A DNA stretch of 64,000 nucleotides, from positions 1-64,000 of the forward strand of contig NC_023062.1 of assembly GCF_000508245.1 (NCBI RefSeq), given 5' to 3'. Positions 1-10,669 of this stretch are shown piece after piece (the stretch's first letter is position 1; each line of letters opens with the position of its first letter). Under the pieces are notes generated by a model. That model was not told where the DNA came from and ran no database searches. It saw nothing but the letters and a program-made list of their open reading frames with translations. Origin of the DNA: Mycoplasma ovis str. Michigan. GTDB taxonomy: Bacteria > Bacillota_I > Bacilli_A > Mycoplasmatales > Mycoplasmoidaceae. A program made the position numbers and the translations under genes.

Positions 1-1023
1 TTGGAAGATGAGGCAGAGATTGCATTTAAAAATCAATTAGAAAGTGATCTCAAAGAATTTAAGACTCAATCTAAGTTTGACTTCTATATTGAGAACAAAG
101 ATAACTATTTAGTAATTAACAAGTTAAAAGAGTTTTTAGAAAACTCTACTACAAATTCCATATTACTAATAGGTTCTAAAGGTTCAGGAAAAAGTTATCT
201 AGTAAGAGAACTATTGAGGGAAACTGAATATGTGTACCTAAATCTAGAGACTTTTTCTGAAAAACTATTCAGATTCAAAACTAATAAAAAAGTTTTTATT
301 AATTACTTTAGTGACTTCAAATTAATTGTTTTTGACAACTTAGAGTCAATAAACAAAAACTCAGACTCATACAAGCTATTACAAAAAATAGAAATTTCTA
401 GAAAAGAATTAGGGAATAAAAACATATTTATTATTGGTACCGAAAAATTTGAATCTAAGAAAACAATTACTAATAACTTATTGGTATTACCTCCACCAAG
501 TCAAAGTTTTGTTCTCCAATTAACTAAAGAGTTACTTAAAAGACATCATCCTGATTTAAAAATAACTGAATCAGCTATTGAGTTTCTCTCTTATCTTTTA
601 GGTAATAATCTAAAAGAATTAATTAATAAATTATTTAAGTTCTTAATATTCTTAGATGGTTATTCTTATCAAACAAATATATTAGATAAAGAAGAACTAA
701 ACAATATATTTAATAACTTATTCAATAAATCTGAGAAAAAAAGTCTAATTAATTATGAACAAAATTCACAACTAAAAGCTCTTTGTGACAAAAAAAGATT
801 TATTCTAGATGTAATTAAAAGTAAATCAAAAACTAAAAAAGAAGTTTTTGAAAGAGATCAAATAATTCACATATTAAAAGAAAAATTCAATTTTTCTATT
901 AAGGATATCTCTTTAATACTTTCTAGAAGTAAATCTTCTATTCACTATTCTTTGAAAAAAATAAAAAATAAAAAGGAGAGTGAAACTTTTAAAAATTACT
1001 TTGATTATCTAACAAAAATTTAA
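1..1023 (+). CDS. dnaA: Chromosomal replication initiator protein DnaA (short form)
   Basis: DnaA binds DnaA boxes and opens the origin. Seen: an AAA+ core with Walker A GSKGSGKS at about residues 58-65, Walker B LIVFDN at about 108-113, and a C-terminal helix-turn-helix region (ISLILSRSKSSIHYSLKKI) typical of domain IV. At 340 residues it is shorter than the usual 440-470, with only about 35 residues before the ATPase core, so domain I is reduced or missing. The frame opens with TTG at base 1, so the true start could lie before the window. dnaN follows, the common origin arrangement. Confidence 0.9.
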   Translation: MEDEAEIAFKNQLESDLKEFKTQSKFDFYIENKDNYLVINKLKEFLENSTTNSILLIGSKGSGKSYLVRELLRETEYVYLNLETFSEKLFRFKTNKKVFINYFSDFKLIVFDNLESINKNSDSYKLLQKIEISRKELGNKNIFIIGTEKFESKKTITNNLLVLPPPSQSFVLQLTKELLKRHHPDLKITESAIEFLSYLLGNNLKELINKLFKFLIFLDGYSYQTNILDKEELNNIFNNLFNKSEKKSLINYEQNSQLKALCDKKRFILDVIKSKSKTKKEVFERDQIIHILKEKFNFSIKDISLILSRSKSSIHYSLKKIKNKKESETFKNYFDYLTKI

Positions 1024-1109
1024 ACGTACACGTATAATGAATTAATTTATTTATTAATTAATAAATGAAATAACAAATAATAAATAAAAAAATAATTATT
1101 TATTAATTT
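1024..1109. other. dnaA-dnaN spacer, possible origin element
   Basis: This 86-base gap is almost pure A/T, with repeated TTATTAATT-like stretches. Its position between dnaA and dnaN would suit an unwinding element. I found no consensus DnaA box (TTATCCACA) here, so an origin function is inference from position and composition only. Confidence 0.25.
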
Positions 1110-2258
1110 ATGTATTTTTTTATTAATAACAAGATAAATCTAAAGATAAGAGAATTTATTTACTCAAATATAAATACCAATTTACTTCTTAAAGAAGAAG
1201 AAATACTTATTAAATGCAAAGATAAAAAATTAATTCTTTACTCTAATAACAGTTACACTGAATCAAAACTAATTCTTAATGAAGATGAAATCAAATACAA
1301 AAAACAAGGTGAAATTGTTTTAAGTTCTAAAACTCTTTTATCTTTATTAGAAAACTTAAAACATCAAACAGAAATAGAATTTCAAAGAATTGAAAACTCA
1401 CTAATAAAAGTTAGTTCAGAAAAATTTGAATGTAACTTAATTTCTCTACCTAAAAAATCTTTATTTGAAGAAAATCTAGTTATTCCTGAAGACTCAAAAA
1501 AAATAACTTTAGAATTTGAATTCCTGAATTTAATAAATAACAGATTTAAAGATTTTTATAAAAACTTAGGAAGTAGTCTACAAAAAAATGCAATCTACAA
1601 CATTATTAATTTCAAAAAAAATCAATCCTCTAATGAAATAAATGTTTTAGTAACTGATTCTTTTAGAATACTTTTCGCTTCTTTCAGTTTTATAAACATA
1701 TTGGAAGAAGAATTCCAATTTAACTTACACACAGAAATATTAAGTTGCATAATACTTTTGTTTAAAGATAAATTTGAATCTAAAAGACTTAATTTTTATA
1801 TAAAAGGTGATATCTTACTAATAAATTCAGAAGGTTTAATTTTTAGAACAAAATTAAACTCTTCAAATTATCCCAATTTATCTAATCTTTTTAACCAAGA
1901 AGAGCAATTAAGTTTTACTGTTAATAAAAACTTATTAATCTCAGCTATTGATAGAAATCTATTATTATCTGAACAAAACTTACATATAACTTCTTACAAA
2001 ATATTAGAAGACAATTTAGTACTAGAGTACAGAGATTCTTCTAGAGGATTTACAAGAGAAGAAATAAAAATAATCAAACATAAGGGAGAGAATATTTATT
2101 TCTCTCTTAATAGTCTATTTCTAAAGCAGTTAATAAAGAATATATCTGATGAAGAGATAATCTTTAATATCTCTGAGTCTTATAAGCCAATAATCTTATT
2201 TGGAAAAAATGAAGGTATAAATTTTAAACAGATAATATTGCCACTGAAATACAGTTAA
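1110..2258 (+). CDS. dnaN: DNA polymerase III beta subunit (sliding clamp)
   Basis: The clamp encircles DNA and tethers the replicative polymerase. The product is 382 residues, close to the usual 365-390. It is divergent in sequence, but position directly after dnaA, length and alternating strand/helix composition fit the clamp. The C-terminus (KQIILPLKYS) resembles the family's closing (LPMR-like) strand. ATG start; no in-frame TGA. Assignment leans partly on synteny. Confidence 0.85.
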   Translation: MYFFINNKINLKIREFIYSNINTNLLLKEEEILIKCKDKKLILYSNNSYTESKLILNEDEIKYKKQGEIVLSSKTLLSLLENLKHQTEIEFQRIENSLIKVSSEKFECNLISLPKKSLFEENLVIPEDSKKITLEFEFLNLINNRFKDFYKNLGSSLQKNAIYNIINFKKNQSSNEINVLVTDSFRILFASFSFINILEEEFQFNLHTEILSCIILLFKDKFESKRLNFYIKGDILLINSEGLIFRTKLNSSNYPNLSNLFNQEEQLSFTVNKNLLISAIDRNLLLSEQNLHITSYKILEDNLVLEYRDSSRGFTREEIKIIKHKGENIYFSLNSLFLKQLIKNISDEEIIFNISESYKPIILFGKNEGINFKQIILPLKYS

Positions 2259-2268
2259 TTTACAAGTT

Positions 2269-3180
2269 ATGAAATTAATAAATACTCAGTTATTTAATTA
2301 TCAAACAGATTTCAATAGTTTTTTTAAAAATGAAAAAAACTCTAAATTATGTATTCAGATATTTTTAATAATCTCCTCATTAGTAATAGCAATTCTTGCA
2401 TCTTCAAAAGTTCAAAAACTTTTATTTAACTATGTATTCAGTTTTTTTGTACCATTCAGAATTTTTGAATACTTTTCAGAGTTATTGAATGATTTTTTGA
2501 TAAACAATAGTAAAAAAACTTTTAGTAAGTTTGTAACTATCTTTACTGATTATAGAACTTATGTCTATGGTGCAATATTTATATTCACCATAGAAAAGAT
2601 AAGACTATTTATTAAATACAGGAGAGTTATGAAAAAGTGAAATAAATTTTCACTTTCTTATGGAATATATGAAAACAAAAGGTTTTTAAAAGTCAAGAAA
2701 GAGTTACTAAAAACATTAGGTAATGTATTAGCTTTTGGAGTAACTCTCCTAATATATTGTGGTATTCTTCTTTTTGCAGTTTATAAAGAATTAATCAAGA
2801 AATTTAACTTTGAAAATAATTTCATATTTGAGGGAATAATATTTGCATTTTTCTTCTGAATATCTTTTGTAGTTTTCTATTGTCTAAATATTTATCAAAG
2901 AACACACAACTACTATAGAAACTACCTAAAGAACAATAAGATAAACCAAAAGAAAGATGCTTTTATTGTTATAAAAAGTCTATTTTGACATTATCTTTTA
3001 AATCTATTTAGTCTATTTATGATAGCTTTGAATGTTCCAATAGATTTATTCATTATCTTTATGAGTTTGAAGTTTTTACCTTGAGTTCAAATAGCTTCAA
3101 GAATAAAAAGATTATTTGTTGTTAATAGAGAAGAGTTAATATACAGTAGTTCTAGAAGAACTCTTTTGAATATTGCTTAA
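2269..3180 (+). CDS. Integral membrane protein of unknown function
   Basis: With UGA as Trp the reading frame continues through TGA codons, including one at 2638, to a TAA at 3178, giving 303 residues. At least four hydrophobic segments are visible: near residues 25-45, 95-110, 145-165 and 180-200, with another near 245-265. Arg/Lys-rich stretches lie between them. The gene starts 10 bases after dnaN and ends just before hrcA, so it is probably cotranscribed. I do not recognise a family. Confidence 0.75.
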
Positions 3181-3181
3181 T

Positions 3182-4267
3182 ATGTCTAACTCTATAGTTG
3201 AATCTTCCAGTTCAGTAGAGTTACTATCTGATGATAATCAGGATTTACTGAATGAAAGACAAAGGGAAATATTAAGAACAGTAGTTGAGTTTTATATAAG
3301 TGAAAAAGAAGCTATTAGTAGCTTAAATATTAAGTCCAAGAAGTTTTTGGGTTGATCTTCTGGAACTATAAGAAATGAGATGATGTTCTTAGAACGTAGA
3401 GGATTTTTAAGAAAAGAACATCAATCCTCAGGAAGAATACCAACTAAAGAGGGTTACAAGATGTATATTTGTCATTTAATGGATAACTTAAAAAATGTAA
3501 ATGAAGATATCAAGTATAAGTTAATAGAGTTATTTGCAAATAGAAATGAATCAATAGATGTAACTCTTAATAAGAGTGCAGAGATTATTTCTAATTTCCT
3601 TAACTTACCTATTATTCTTTCAGGAAGTAATCACTTAAGTAAGGAGATACTTAAGAGATTAGATTTAGTTGAACTATCTGAAAAAGAGTTTGTTATATAT
3701 GCAATAACTTCTTCGGGAGAGATTTATAAGGACAAGATAATGATAGATAACTTTAAAGAAAGAGAGGATTTAAGTATCTGTGTTAAATTACTAAATGAGA
3801 ATTTAGTAGGTTGTACTGTTTCTAATATAGATAGTGAAACTGTTAAGTTATTACCAAAGATAAGAATCAGTGTTCATAAATATGAGTTTGTTTACGAAAA
3901 AATTATTGCAAAAATTTGTTCAGGTGTAGTTAATAAACAACAATCCTTGTATAGGATTTACAACAAGAATTCTATAATTTCCCAACCGGAGGTTAGAAAT
4001 AATCAAATTAGTTTAGAAAAAATATTTAATATATTAGAGAGTTACTCTACATTCTCTCAATTAAATACCAATTACTTTAAAACAGGAAAGACTTTAATTA
4101 ATTTGGATAATGCAATAGACGGAGTCTCTGTAGCAACAACTACAGTCTTAAATACTAAAGATAAGACTAGAAGTTTATCTGTAATAGGTCCTACTAGAAT
4201 GAATTATTCTCTTATTAGGAGTTTGTTTGAGTTTATTAATGAAAAGTTAGTAGAGTTACCTAATTAA
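3182..4267 (+). CDS. hrcA: Heat-inducible transcription repressor HrcA
   Basis: HrcA represses chaperone operons by binding CIRCE operators. Seen: the N-terminal winged-helix signature LNERQREIL, then SGTIRNEM..LE..GFL and SSGRIPTKEGYK, all hallmarks of the family. The frame crosses a TGA (Trp) at 3353. The product is 361 residues, near the family norm of about 340. ATG 3182 is preferred; a TTG nine bases upstream is also in frame. It overlaps the next gene by one base (TAATG). I saw no CIRCE repeat in the window, so its targets lie elsewhere. Confidence 0.93.
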
Positions 4268-5481
4268 TGAGTCTTATAGAAGAAAAGAAGAAAAAAGGTC
4301 TTAAATTAGAGGAATTACTTAATTTAAGAAAGGAACATAAAGAGATTGAGGAGAAATCTAAGAGATTAAGTGATTATTTGAATCAAAATATCTTTAGTGT
4401 TTTTGATAGAACTCAACAAACTTCAGATATTAAATTAGAGGAATTATTAGATGTAAGTGATAACTCCTTTAATTTCTTTAAGAAGTTATCAAAAAGTGGA
4501 GTATTTGAATATAGCTTTCCAGCTTTAGAGATAAATCACTTAACTAAATACTATGGAAACAAAAACATTGCTTCCTTAGTAAATGTTTCACTAAAAGTTT
4601 ATTTTGGTGATTTACACATAATAGTAGGGTCTTATTCTTCGGGAAAAACAACGTTGTTTAACTGTATTGCTGGTAAAGAGGAATATGAAGGAGAGATACT
4701 ATTTAACTCACAAAACTACAAGGGTGATATTTTGAGAATAAATAAAGTATGTGGATTTATAGGTTATGAACATGAGTTTGACTTGTTTAGTACCTTAGAA
4801 GAAGTAATTAACACTAAGTTACAACTAATGGGAGTTGAAGAAAGTACTATTAGAAATTATTTGTCACTTAAGTTAAAAACTTTTGGGTTAGAGAATAAAA
4901 GAAAAACTTGCATTATTGACTTAAAACTATTAGAAATTAGAAAGGTTCAACTATTAATTTCTTTAATATTTGACCCTAATATATTAGTTCTAGATCAACC
5001 TTTATTAGGTCTTCAACACACTGAGAGAATTGAATTTTTGGATTTGCTAGTTAAATTCAAAACACCTGAAAGAGCAGTTATTTTGTTTTCACATGAGCTT
5101 GCAGATTTGGTTAATTACTTTAATTCTTGTACTTTGTTAGTAGAAGGAAAAACTTATTATTCAGGCTCTATGGACAATTTATTGTTGGAAAGTAAAAATA
5201 AATACACCATTGTGACTTCAGATAATGAAGTTTGTCTAAAGTTCTTACCTAAATATGCAACATCACATTCAGTTAACCTTTTAAAAAATGTGATCTTTTG
5301 TACTTTTGATGGACAAATGAATTTCCTACTATTTCAAAGAGAATGTTCTGCCAAGAACATTATCTTGTTAGAAATTAAAAAGATTAGTTTGGATTTAGAA
5401 GATGTGTACCATTCTGTTTCTAAAGTAGGAAGTAAAACTGCTAGAGTAGAAATAAATAAACAAAGGTTCTTTTCTACTTAG
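4267..5481 (+). CDS. ABC transporter-type ATPase with N-terminal coiled coil
   Basis: The first ~85 residues are charged and coiled-coil-like (KKKKGLKLEELLNLRKEHKE). An ABC ATPase domain follows: Walker A GSYSSGKTT at about 121-129, Walker B with ILVLDQP, and an H-loop LFSHEL. The LSGGQ signature is not recognisable (DLKLLEIRKVQ sits in its place), and Walker B has DQ instead of DE, so activity may be altered. No membrane segment is present. It is translationally coupled to hrcA. Substrate and partner permease are unknown. Confidence 0.75.
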   Translation: MSLIEEKKKKGLKLEELLNLRKEHKEIEEKSKRLSDYLNQNIFSVFDRTQQTSDIKLEELLDVSDNSFNFFKKLSKSGVFEYSFPALEINHLTKYYGNKNIASLVNVSLKVYFGDLHIIVGSYSSGKTTLFNCIAGKEEYEGEILFNSQNYKGDILRINKVCGFIGYEHEFDLFSTLEEVINTKLQLMGVEESTIRNYLSLKLKTFGLENKRKTCIIDLKLLEIRKVQLLISLIFDPNILVLDQPLLGLQHTERIEFLDLLVKFKTPERAVILFSHELADLVNYFNSCTLLVEGKTYYSGSMDNLLLESKNKYTIVTSDNEVCLKFLPKYATSHSVNLLKNVIFCTFDGQMNFLLFQRECSAKNIILLEIKKISLDLEDVYHSVSKVGSKTARVEINKQRFFST

Positions 5482-5492
5482 TTAAAGATTTT

Positions 5493-6016
5493 TCAGCGAG
5501 GGATTTCTCCCTCTCTGATTATTTCTTTATTGTCATAGTCATAAATAGTTGAAAAAACTCCTGAGCTTATACAACCAGATTTGACAATCATAAATTTATC
5601 CTTATGTTCTCTAAAGACTTTTTTGGCTTCTTGTAAATCTTTGATTGGTTGCTCTCCAGAGATATTGGCACTAGTTGAATATAAGGGCCCTAAATGTTCA
5701 GACAGTTGTAGGAGAACTGGATTATCTGGCATTCTGTAAGCCCAACCCTTATATATTATTGTTAAGGGTCCAGGCCAGAATCTTTCTAAAAGAAGCTTTA
5801 AGTCAGTCGGAATCTTGTGAGGTAATTGTTCAATCTTACCAACAAAAGAAATTAGTTTTTTTTTAAGGGTCTATTCTTTATTTGGTAAAGAACTTTACTA
5901 TCGAGAGCAGCTAACGCTATTAAAGTATCAGTTTCAATAACAATAGCCTTGCCCATCAATAAATTTTTGCAAATTCCTAAATAATTTTCTAAATATTTTC
6001 TAATGAACTTATTCAA
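5493..6016 (-). pseudogene. tsaC: TsaC/Sua5 (YrdC) threonylcarbamoyl-AMP synthase, frame broken at an A9 tract
   Basis: TsaC makes threonylcarbamoyl-AMP for the t6A37 modification of tRNAs. The N-terminal frame encodes IETDTLIALAAL and IKNRPLKKK, matching the family's ETDTVYGL and KxRP elements. The C-terminal frame gives FWPGPLTIIYKG and LGPLYSTSANISG, the family's PGPlT and STSAN signatures. The halves are joined at a run of nine T (plus strand, 5856-5864); ten would restore one frame. This could be a sequencing error, a true pseudogene or a gene rescued by polymerase slippage. The start is uncertain (TTG at 6016 or a later ATG at 5956). Confidence 0.65.
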
Positions 6017-6077
6017 GATAAAGTTTTTCTTTTTTAATAATTTAAAAATGAAAGTATATTAAATAATCAAATATAAA

Positions 6078-6151
6078 TGGAGCAGAATATGAGAATCAAA
6101 CTCACGACTCAACCTTGGCAAGGTTGTGTTTTATCACTAAACTAATTCTGC
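6078..6151 (-). tRNA. tRNA-Gly (GCC)
   Basis: Cloverleaf on the minus strand: acceptor GCAGAAT paired with ATTCTGC, anticodon loop TTGCCAA within a CAACC/GGTTG stem, a TTGATTC T-loop, and an encoded CCA. Confidence 0.92.
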
Positions 6152-6222
6152 GATGAATTTAAAAACAAGCTTAAAAGCTTGTCTGATTTATATATTTAAA
6201 TAATTAAATAAAGCTAAAAATA

Positions 6223-6471
6223 ATGAATTTAGAAACTAACAATCAGGGATCAATAGTTAATCAAGAGGAATACTCTTGATTTAAGATGCACTATAGAAAC
6301 TTTAAGAATAAGTCAGTTTCTTTTTTAGAGGAATTTATTAAAAATTTTCATAGGATACAGTGAAGTAGCAGTAAAAAAGTATTTAAGGAAACTTGCTTTG
6401 TATTGGCCATCACAGGAGTGTTAACTTTGTTTTTTTATTTGATATTCCTGTTTATGTGACTTATTACATAA
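6223..6471 (+). CDS. secE: Preprotein translocase subunit SecE
   Basis: SecE is a small clamp subunit of the SecYEG channel. The product is 82 residues with one C-terminal membrane segment (about residues 52-80: VLAITGVLTLFFYLIFLFMW). Before it lies an amphipathic region with VFKETCF, as in minimal SecE proteins. Three TGA codons are read as Trp. The call rests on size, topology and the secE-nusG order, because SecE sequence is poorly conserved. Confidence 0.75.
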
Positions 6472-6497
6472 GTTAATTGGAAATGGAGTGGTTACTG

Positions 6498-7370
6498 ATG
6501 GGTGACTTTGATGAATTTGAAGACGATTTAATTAGTCTTCAAATAGACCAAGAAGATGAGGGAAATAAAATTGGTTGATTTACAGCTAGAACTTATGTTT
6601 CTAATGAGGATAGATTAATAGAACAATTGTGAGATAAGGTAAGACAATATAGGTTAGGTGAAGAAGTTTTGGAAATACTCTCTATTAAAGAGACTGTGAT
6701 AGATGAATCCAAAGAATATCTTCCTGATTCTTTAGAACTTCCAAAAACAGAATTTAGAAATAGTAAGACTTCTATTTGAGTAAAGACTAATGGCGGTTAC
6801 TTTAAAAAAATTAGATTGAAAGTTGTCAGACCATTTAAGAGTTTTATCTTTATCAAAATGTTGGGAGATACTGAGTTGTTTGAGCAAATTCAAAGATGGT
6901 CTTTAGGACTTTCTTTTTTGGGATATCCAAATCCCAATTTGGTATCTGAGGATGAAGTGTTGAGAATGAAAAAAATGTTCTCTGAAAAAGCTCCTTCTTT
7001 AGAAGACTATATAGCTGAAAAGGAATATCAAATAGTAAGCGGGCCTGTTTCCAACTTTGTTAAGAGCAGTATTTCTTCTGCGAAGTCACCTGAGGAAGAA
7101 GGATTGGGTTATGACCCTGAGGAAGGAAGAGAAGAAATTAAGACAGTAGAAGAAATTGAAGATAAATATGATTCCTCAATTATTCAAGATAGAAGAGATA
7201 TAGTTATTGAAAAATTGAGAGTTAATGACTTTGTCTTTCTAGTAGAGATGGGAGCTAGGGGAGTTGTTAAGGAAGTAGATCTTAAAAACAAGATAGTAAC
7301 TGTAGATATTAATCTGTTTGGTAGAAACCAAACACTTAGATGTAGTCCTCAACAATTGAAAGAGTTTTAA
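6498..7370 (+). CDS. nusG: Transcription termination/antitermination factor NusG
   Basis: NusG binds RNA polymerase and modulates elongation and termination. Seen: an N-terminal NGN domain beginning IGWFTARTY, the RPFKSFIFIKM core and the GYPNPN element. A KOW domain follows near the C-terminus (VNDFVFLVEMGARGVVKEVD). About 290 residues, longer than the usual 180-200, with acidic insertions (about residues 145-205). ATG 6498 is chosen because GGAG sits nine bases upstream; ATG 6483 is also in frame. Confidence 0.9.
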
Positions 7371-7387
7371 AATTTAGTGAGGCTTTC

Positions 7388-7954
7388 ATGAATATAATAA
7401 AGGATTTCATAAATAAAAAATTTGTTGCAAGGTTTAAGGATAAAAAAGACTCCTTTTCCGCAAAGAAAGAAATAAGAGTTTATTCTCCCATAACAGGTCT
7501 TATTGTTGATCAAAAAAACATTCCAGATGAAGGTTTTTCTGAGGGTTATATGGGAGTTGGAGTTGGGATTCAACCCAAAGAAGACGAAGAAGTTGTTTGC
7601 CCTTTAACTGGTAATCTGGAAGTTTTATTTAAGACTCAACACGCTTATATCATTAGAGAATTAAATACGCAAGTTGCAGTTATGTTGCACATTGGAATAA
7701 ACACAGTTAATATTCCAGCAGAATTAAAGGCTTTTACTACTCCTTTAACTCAAGGTTTGCCAGTACAAGCAAAAGATCCTCTTTGCAAAATGTCACTGGA
7801 AGTTATTAGAAAAAATGCAACTAGTGACATTTCTGCACTATTAGTTCAAAACGAAAATATGGAAAATAAGGAAGTAAAAATTCACAAGAAAGAAGGAGAG
7901 TCAGTGAATAAGGGAGATCTAGTTATGAGTATTTTCTATAAGGCATCTGAATAG
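7388..7954 (+). CDS. crr: Glucose PTS enzyme IIA component (Crr-type)
   Basis: EIIA-Glc accepts phosphate from HPr and passes it to EIIB. Seen: VYSPITGLIV at the start of the domain, the TQHAYIIR histidine, and the active-site motif VMLHIGINTV, followed by LTQGLPVQAKDPL. 188 residues, with a ~30-residue N-terminal extension. It is a stand-alone IIA; the matching EIICB gene lies at 40.3-42.1 kb. Ends with TAG at 7952, overlapping the proposed proS start. Confidence 0.92.
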   Translation: MNIIKDFINKKFVARFKDKKDSFSAKKEIRVYSPITGLIVDQKNIPDEGFSEGYMGVGVGIQPKEDEEVVCPLTGNLEVLFKTQHAYIIRELNTQVAVMLHIGINTVNIPAELKAFTTPLTQGLPVQAKDPLCKMSLEVIRKNATSDISALLVQNENMENKEVKIHKKEGESVNKGDLVMSIFYKASE

Positions 7955-9347
7955 TGAACACCTCAAATACGAAACTCTCTTACTAGAGGGAGGATTAGCT
8001 AGTCCGGGGCTTGTCTCCGGAACTTTTTTTCTCCACCCTAGAGGTTGTTTCATTTGAGAACAAATTCAATCTTTTATTAACAGAGAATTCGCAAAGTTAA
8101 AAGTTCAGAATGTTTTATTTCCTAGCTTAATTCCCTATTCTGGTTTTGTTAATGAACAACAAAAAGAAGAGAATTTAGATCTCAGTGAAATTATCAGATT
8201 ACATTCTGATAAAGATGATCTAAATAGTATTGTTGCTTTAAGACCTACTAGTGAGTTACTTTTTACTCACTTTTTTAAAGAAAGAATACAAGAAAGAAAA
8301 AATAAGTTACCTATTCTTTTAAATCAGTGATCTTCTGTTTATAGGTCAGAAAAAAATACAAAACTATTTTTTAGAAGTAAAGAATTTTATTGACAAGAAT
8401 TACATTCCATTCATATTTCTGAAGATGAAGCAAAAGAATATTTGCTCCTAATAGATGAAATTTACAAAAAACTTTTAAAACATTTTCTTTGCATTAATTA
8501 TTTGGGAGGAGAAAAAACTATATTAGAAAGATTTCCTGGGGCTGAAAAAACTTTAACTAATGAGTGTATCTTGCCTGATGGGCAAGTACTTCAATTAACT
8601 ACAACTCATTATCTTTCTTCTTTTTTTTCTAATCTTTTGGAAATAAAGTATTGAGTTAATAACTCAACTGCTTTAACTCCAGTCCAATTATCTGCTGGTT
8701 GCTCCACTAGACTTATTGGTGCAATAGTTCAAATGCATAGTGATAATTCAGGTTTAATTTTGCCTTGAGAATTATCTCAAGAGCAAATAGTAGTTGTGGT
8801 TTTCAAAGATTTACATCAAGATGATTTGCAAATATATCTTTCTTCTTTAGAAAGAGAGTTAAGTATTTATAGGTTTACTATTGAAATTATTACAGGATCT
8901 TTAGGACAAACTATGTATAGACTAGAGAAATTGGGTATTCCTCTAGTCATAATAGTTGGTAGAAGTGAAGTAGAGAATTCTAAAGTAACTCTCAAGTTAA
9001 GAACATGTGAGGATAAATTTAGATGTAATCTTTCTGAACTTAAGCAAGAAATACATCAAATCAAAAAGAATTACAAACAAGAACTATTAAATAGAAGTAG
9101 AAAGCATAACTCTAATTTTTTAGTTAAAACTAGAGATTGAAGGGAACTAATTAAATTGATTTCTAATGGAAAAGTTGTCTTGGCTCCCTGAAGAGATGAA
9201 TTGGAGAATGAAACACGCTTTAAATCTCAAAAATATAATTTCTCTATTAGATGTATTAAGGAGAAGTTGGCTCCAAATACTAACTTTAAATGTGTATTTA
9301 GCGGACAAACAGCTAATTGTTTAGCTTATTTTGGTAGAAGTTATTAA
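7947..9347 (+). CDS. proS: Prolyl-tRNA synthetase (archaeal/eukaryal-like type)
   Basis: Charges tRNA-Pro. Seen: class II motif 1 with GLVSGTFFLHPRGCFIWEQIQ, motif 2 RPTSELLFTHFF...LPILLNQWSSVYR, the HSIHISEDEA segment, and an anticodon-binding domain. It lacks the bacterial editing insertion and fits the short archaeal-type ProRS used by mycoplasmas. Five or more TGA are read as Trp. No ATG, GTG or TTG lies between the upstream in-frame stop (7920) and the conserved N-terminus; CTG at 7947 is the best candidate, with ATA 7938 possible. Confidence 0.88.
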
Positions 9348-9352
9348 TTAGT

Positions 9353-10663
9353 ATGTCTGTACATCTTGATGTAAGTTTTCTTAGAACAGTTAATCCAGAT
9401 GAAATAAGAACACTTTATTCAAGTAAGTTAAAAGAAATCTTTAGTGATTTGCAACTGAAACAAGCAAAGGGAGTTGAGATGACAGGTTGAATTCCCTGAA
9501 TTTTTGAAGACCATAAGGAAATATTTGTTAAGGCTAGAGAAATTAGACAAAAGTGAGTTGATAGTAAGGTAGAGGTTGTAGTAATAATAGGAACAGGTGG
9601 TTCCTATTTAGGAAGTAAAGCTTGTTTGGAGTTTGTGGAACCTAGGTTTAATAACAAGAAGTTTTTTGAGTTTTTGTTTGTACCTTATTTTTCTTCGAGA
9701 TTTATTGAAAGTACCATCAATTATTTAAAAAATAAAAAGTTTGCTATTGTAGTAGTGTCTAAATCTGGAGGAACTTTAGAAAGCGCAGTATCTTTTAGAT
9801 TTTTAAGAGATTTGTTATTTGAAAAAGAAAGAGAGAAGCACTTTGAATATGTAATTGCAGTAACTACCAATGGCGAGGGTTCTTTATATGAATTAGCTAA
9901 AAGACATAATTACTATATTTTCGGAATAGAAAAAAGTATTGGCGGAAGATACTCTGCTTTAACTCCTGTTGGGTTAATTCCAGCAATATTAAATAATATT
10001 TCTGGAGAAGAATTAATTGCAGGAGCTAAGGCCTGCTATGAAGATTTCTATCACTTAGATTACACAGCTAATGTTCCATTTCAATATGCGGCATATAGAA
10101 ATTATTTATTTGAGGAAAGAAAATTAAGTTCTGAATGCTTAATCACTTATGATTCTGAAGCTAATGGAATGCTTCATAAGATGAAGCAATTATTTGCTGA
10201 GTCTGAGGGAAAAGGAGATAAAGGATTAATGCCTGTTATTCTAGACTTTACTCCTGATCTTCACTCTGTAGGTCAATTATTGCAGGAGGGAAATACTTCT
10301 TTTTTCCAAACTATAGTTTGGATTAGAGATGAAAATAGGGCAGAAGAATTAAAGATTAAAAGCAGTATCTTCGGCAACGAAGATAAATTAGATTGGTTAA
10401 AGGGAACTACATTAAGAGAGATAAACCAAGCAGCTTTTTTGGGAACTGTTAATGCCCATAAAGATTTGAAAAATATAGATATATTAGTTTTGAACGTGAA
10501 AGATTGATCTGCATTCTCATTTGGTTATTTATATTTCTTCTTGTGTCTTTCAGCTATGTTTTCTGCTTACTTATTTGGTCAAAATCCTTTTGACCAACCT
10601 GGAGTTGAAGCTTATAAATCTAGAATGATAGATAATTTAAGAATAAGAAGTAAATACAACTAA
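9353..10663 (+). CDS. pgi: Glucose-6-phosphate isomerase
   Basis: Interconverts glucose-6-P and fructose-6-P in glycolysis. Seen: IGTGGSYLGSKACLEF (phosphosugar-binding loop), the SKSGGTLESAVSFR signature, GGRYSALTPVG, and EGNTSFFQTI near the middle. 436 residues once TGA at 10505 and others are read as Trp, matching short Firmicutes-type enzymes of about 430-450. Starts six bases after proS, so probably in the same operon. Confidence 0.95.
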
Positions 10664-10669
10664 TTTACG

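Noticed and set aside
1024-1109. DnaA-box cluster at the presumed origin
   Set aside because: Only A/T-rich sequence is seen; no consensus boxes on either strand.
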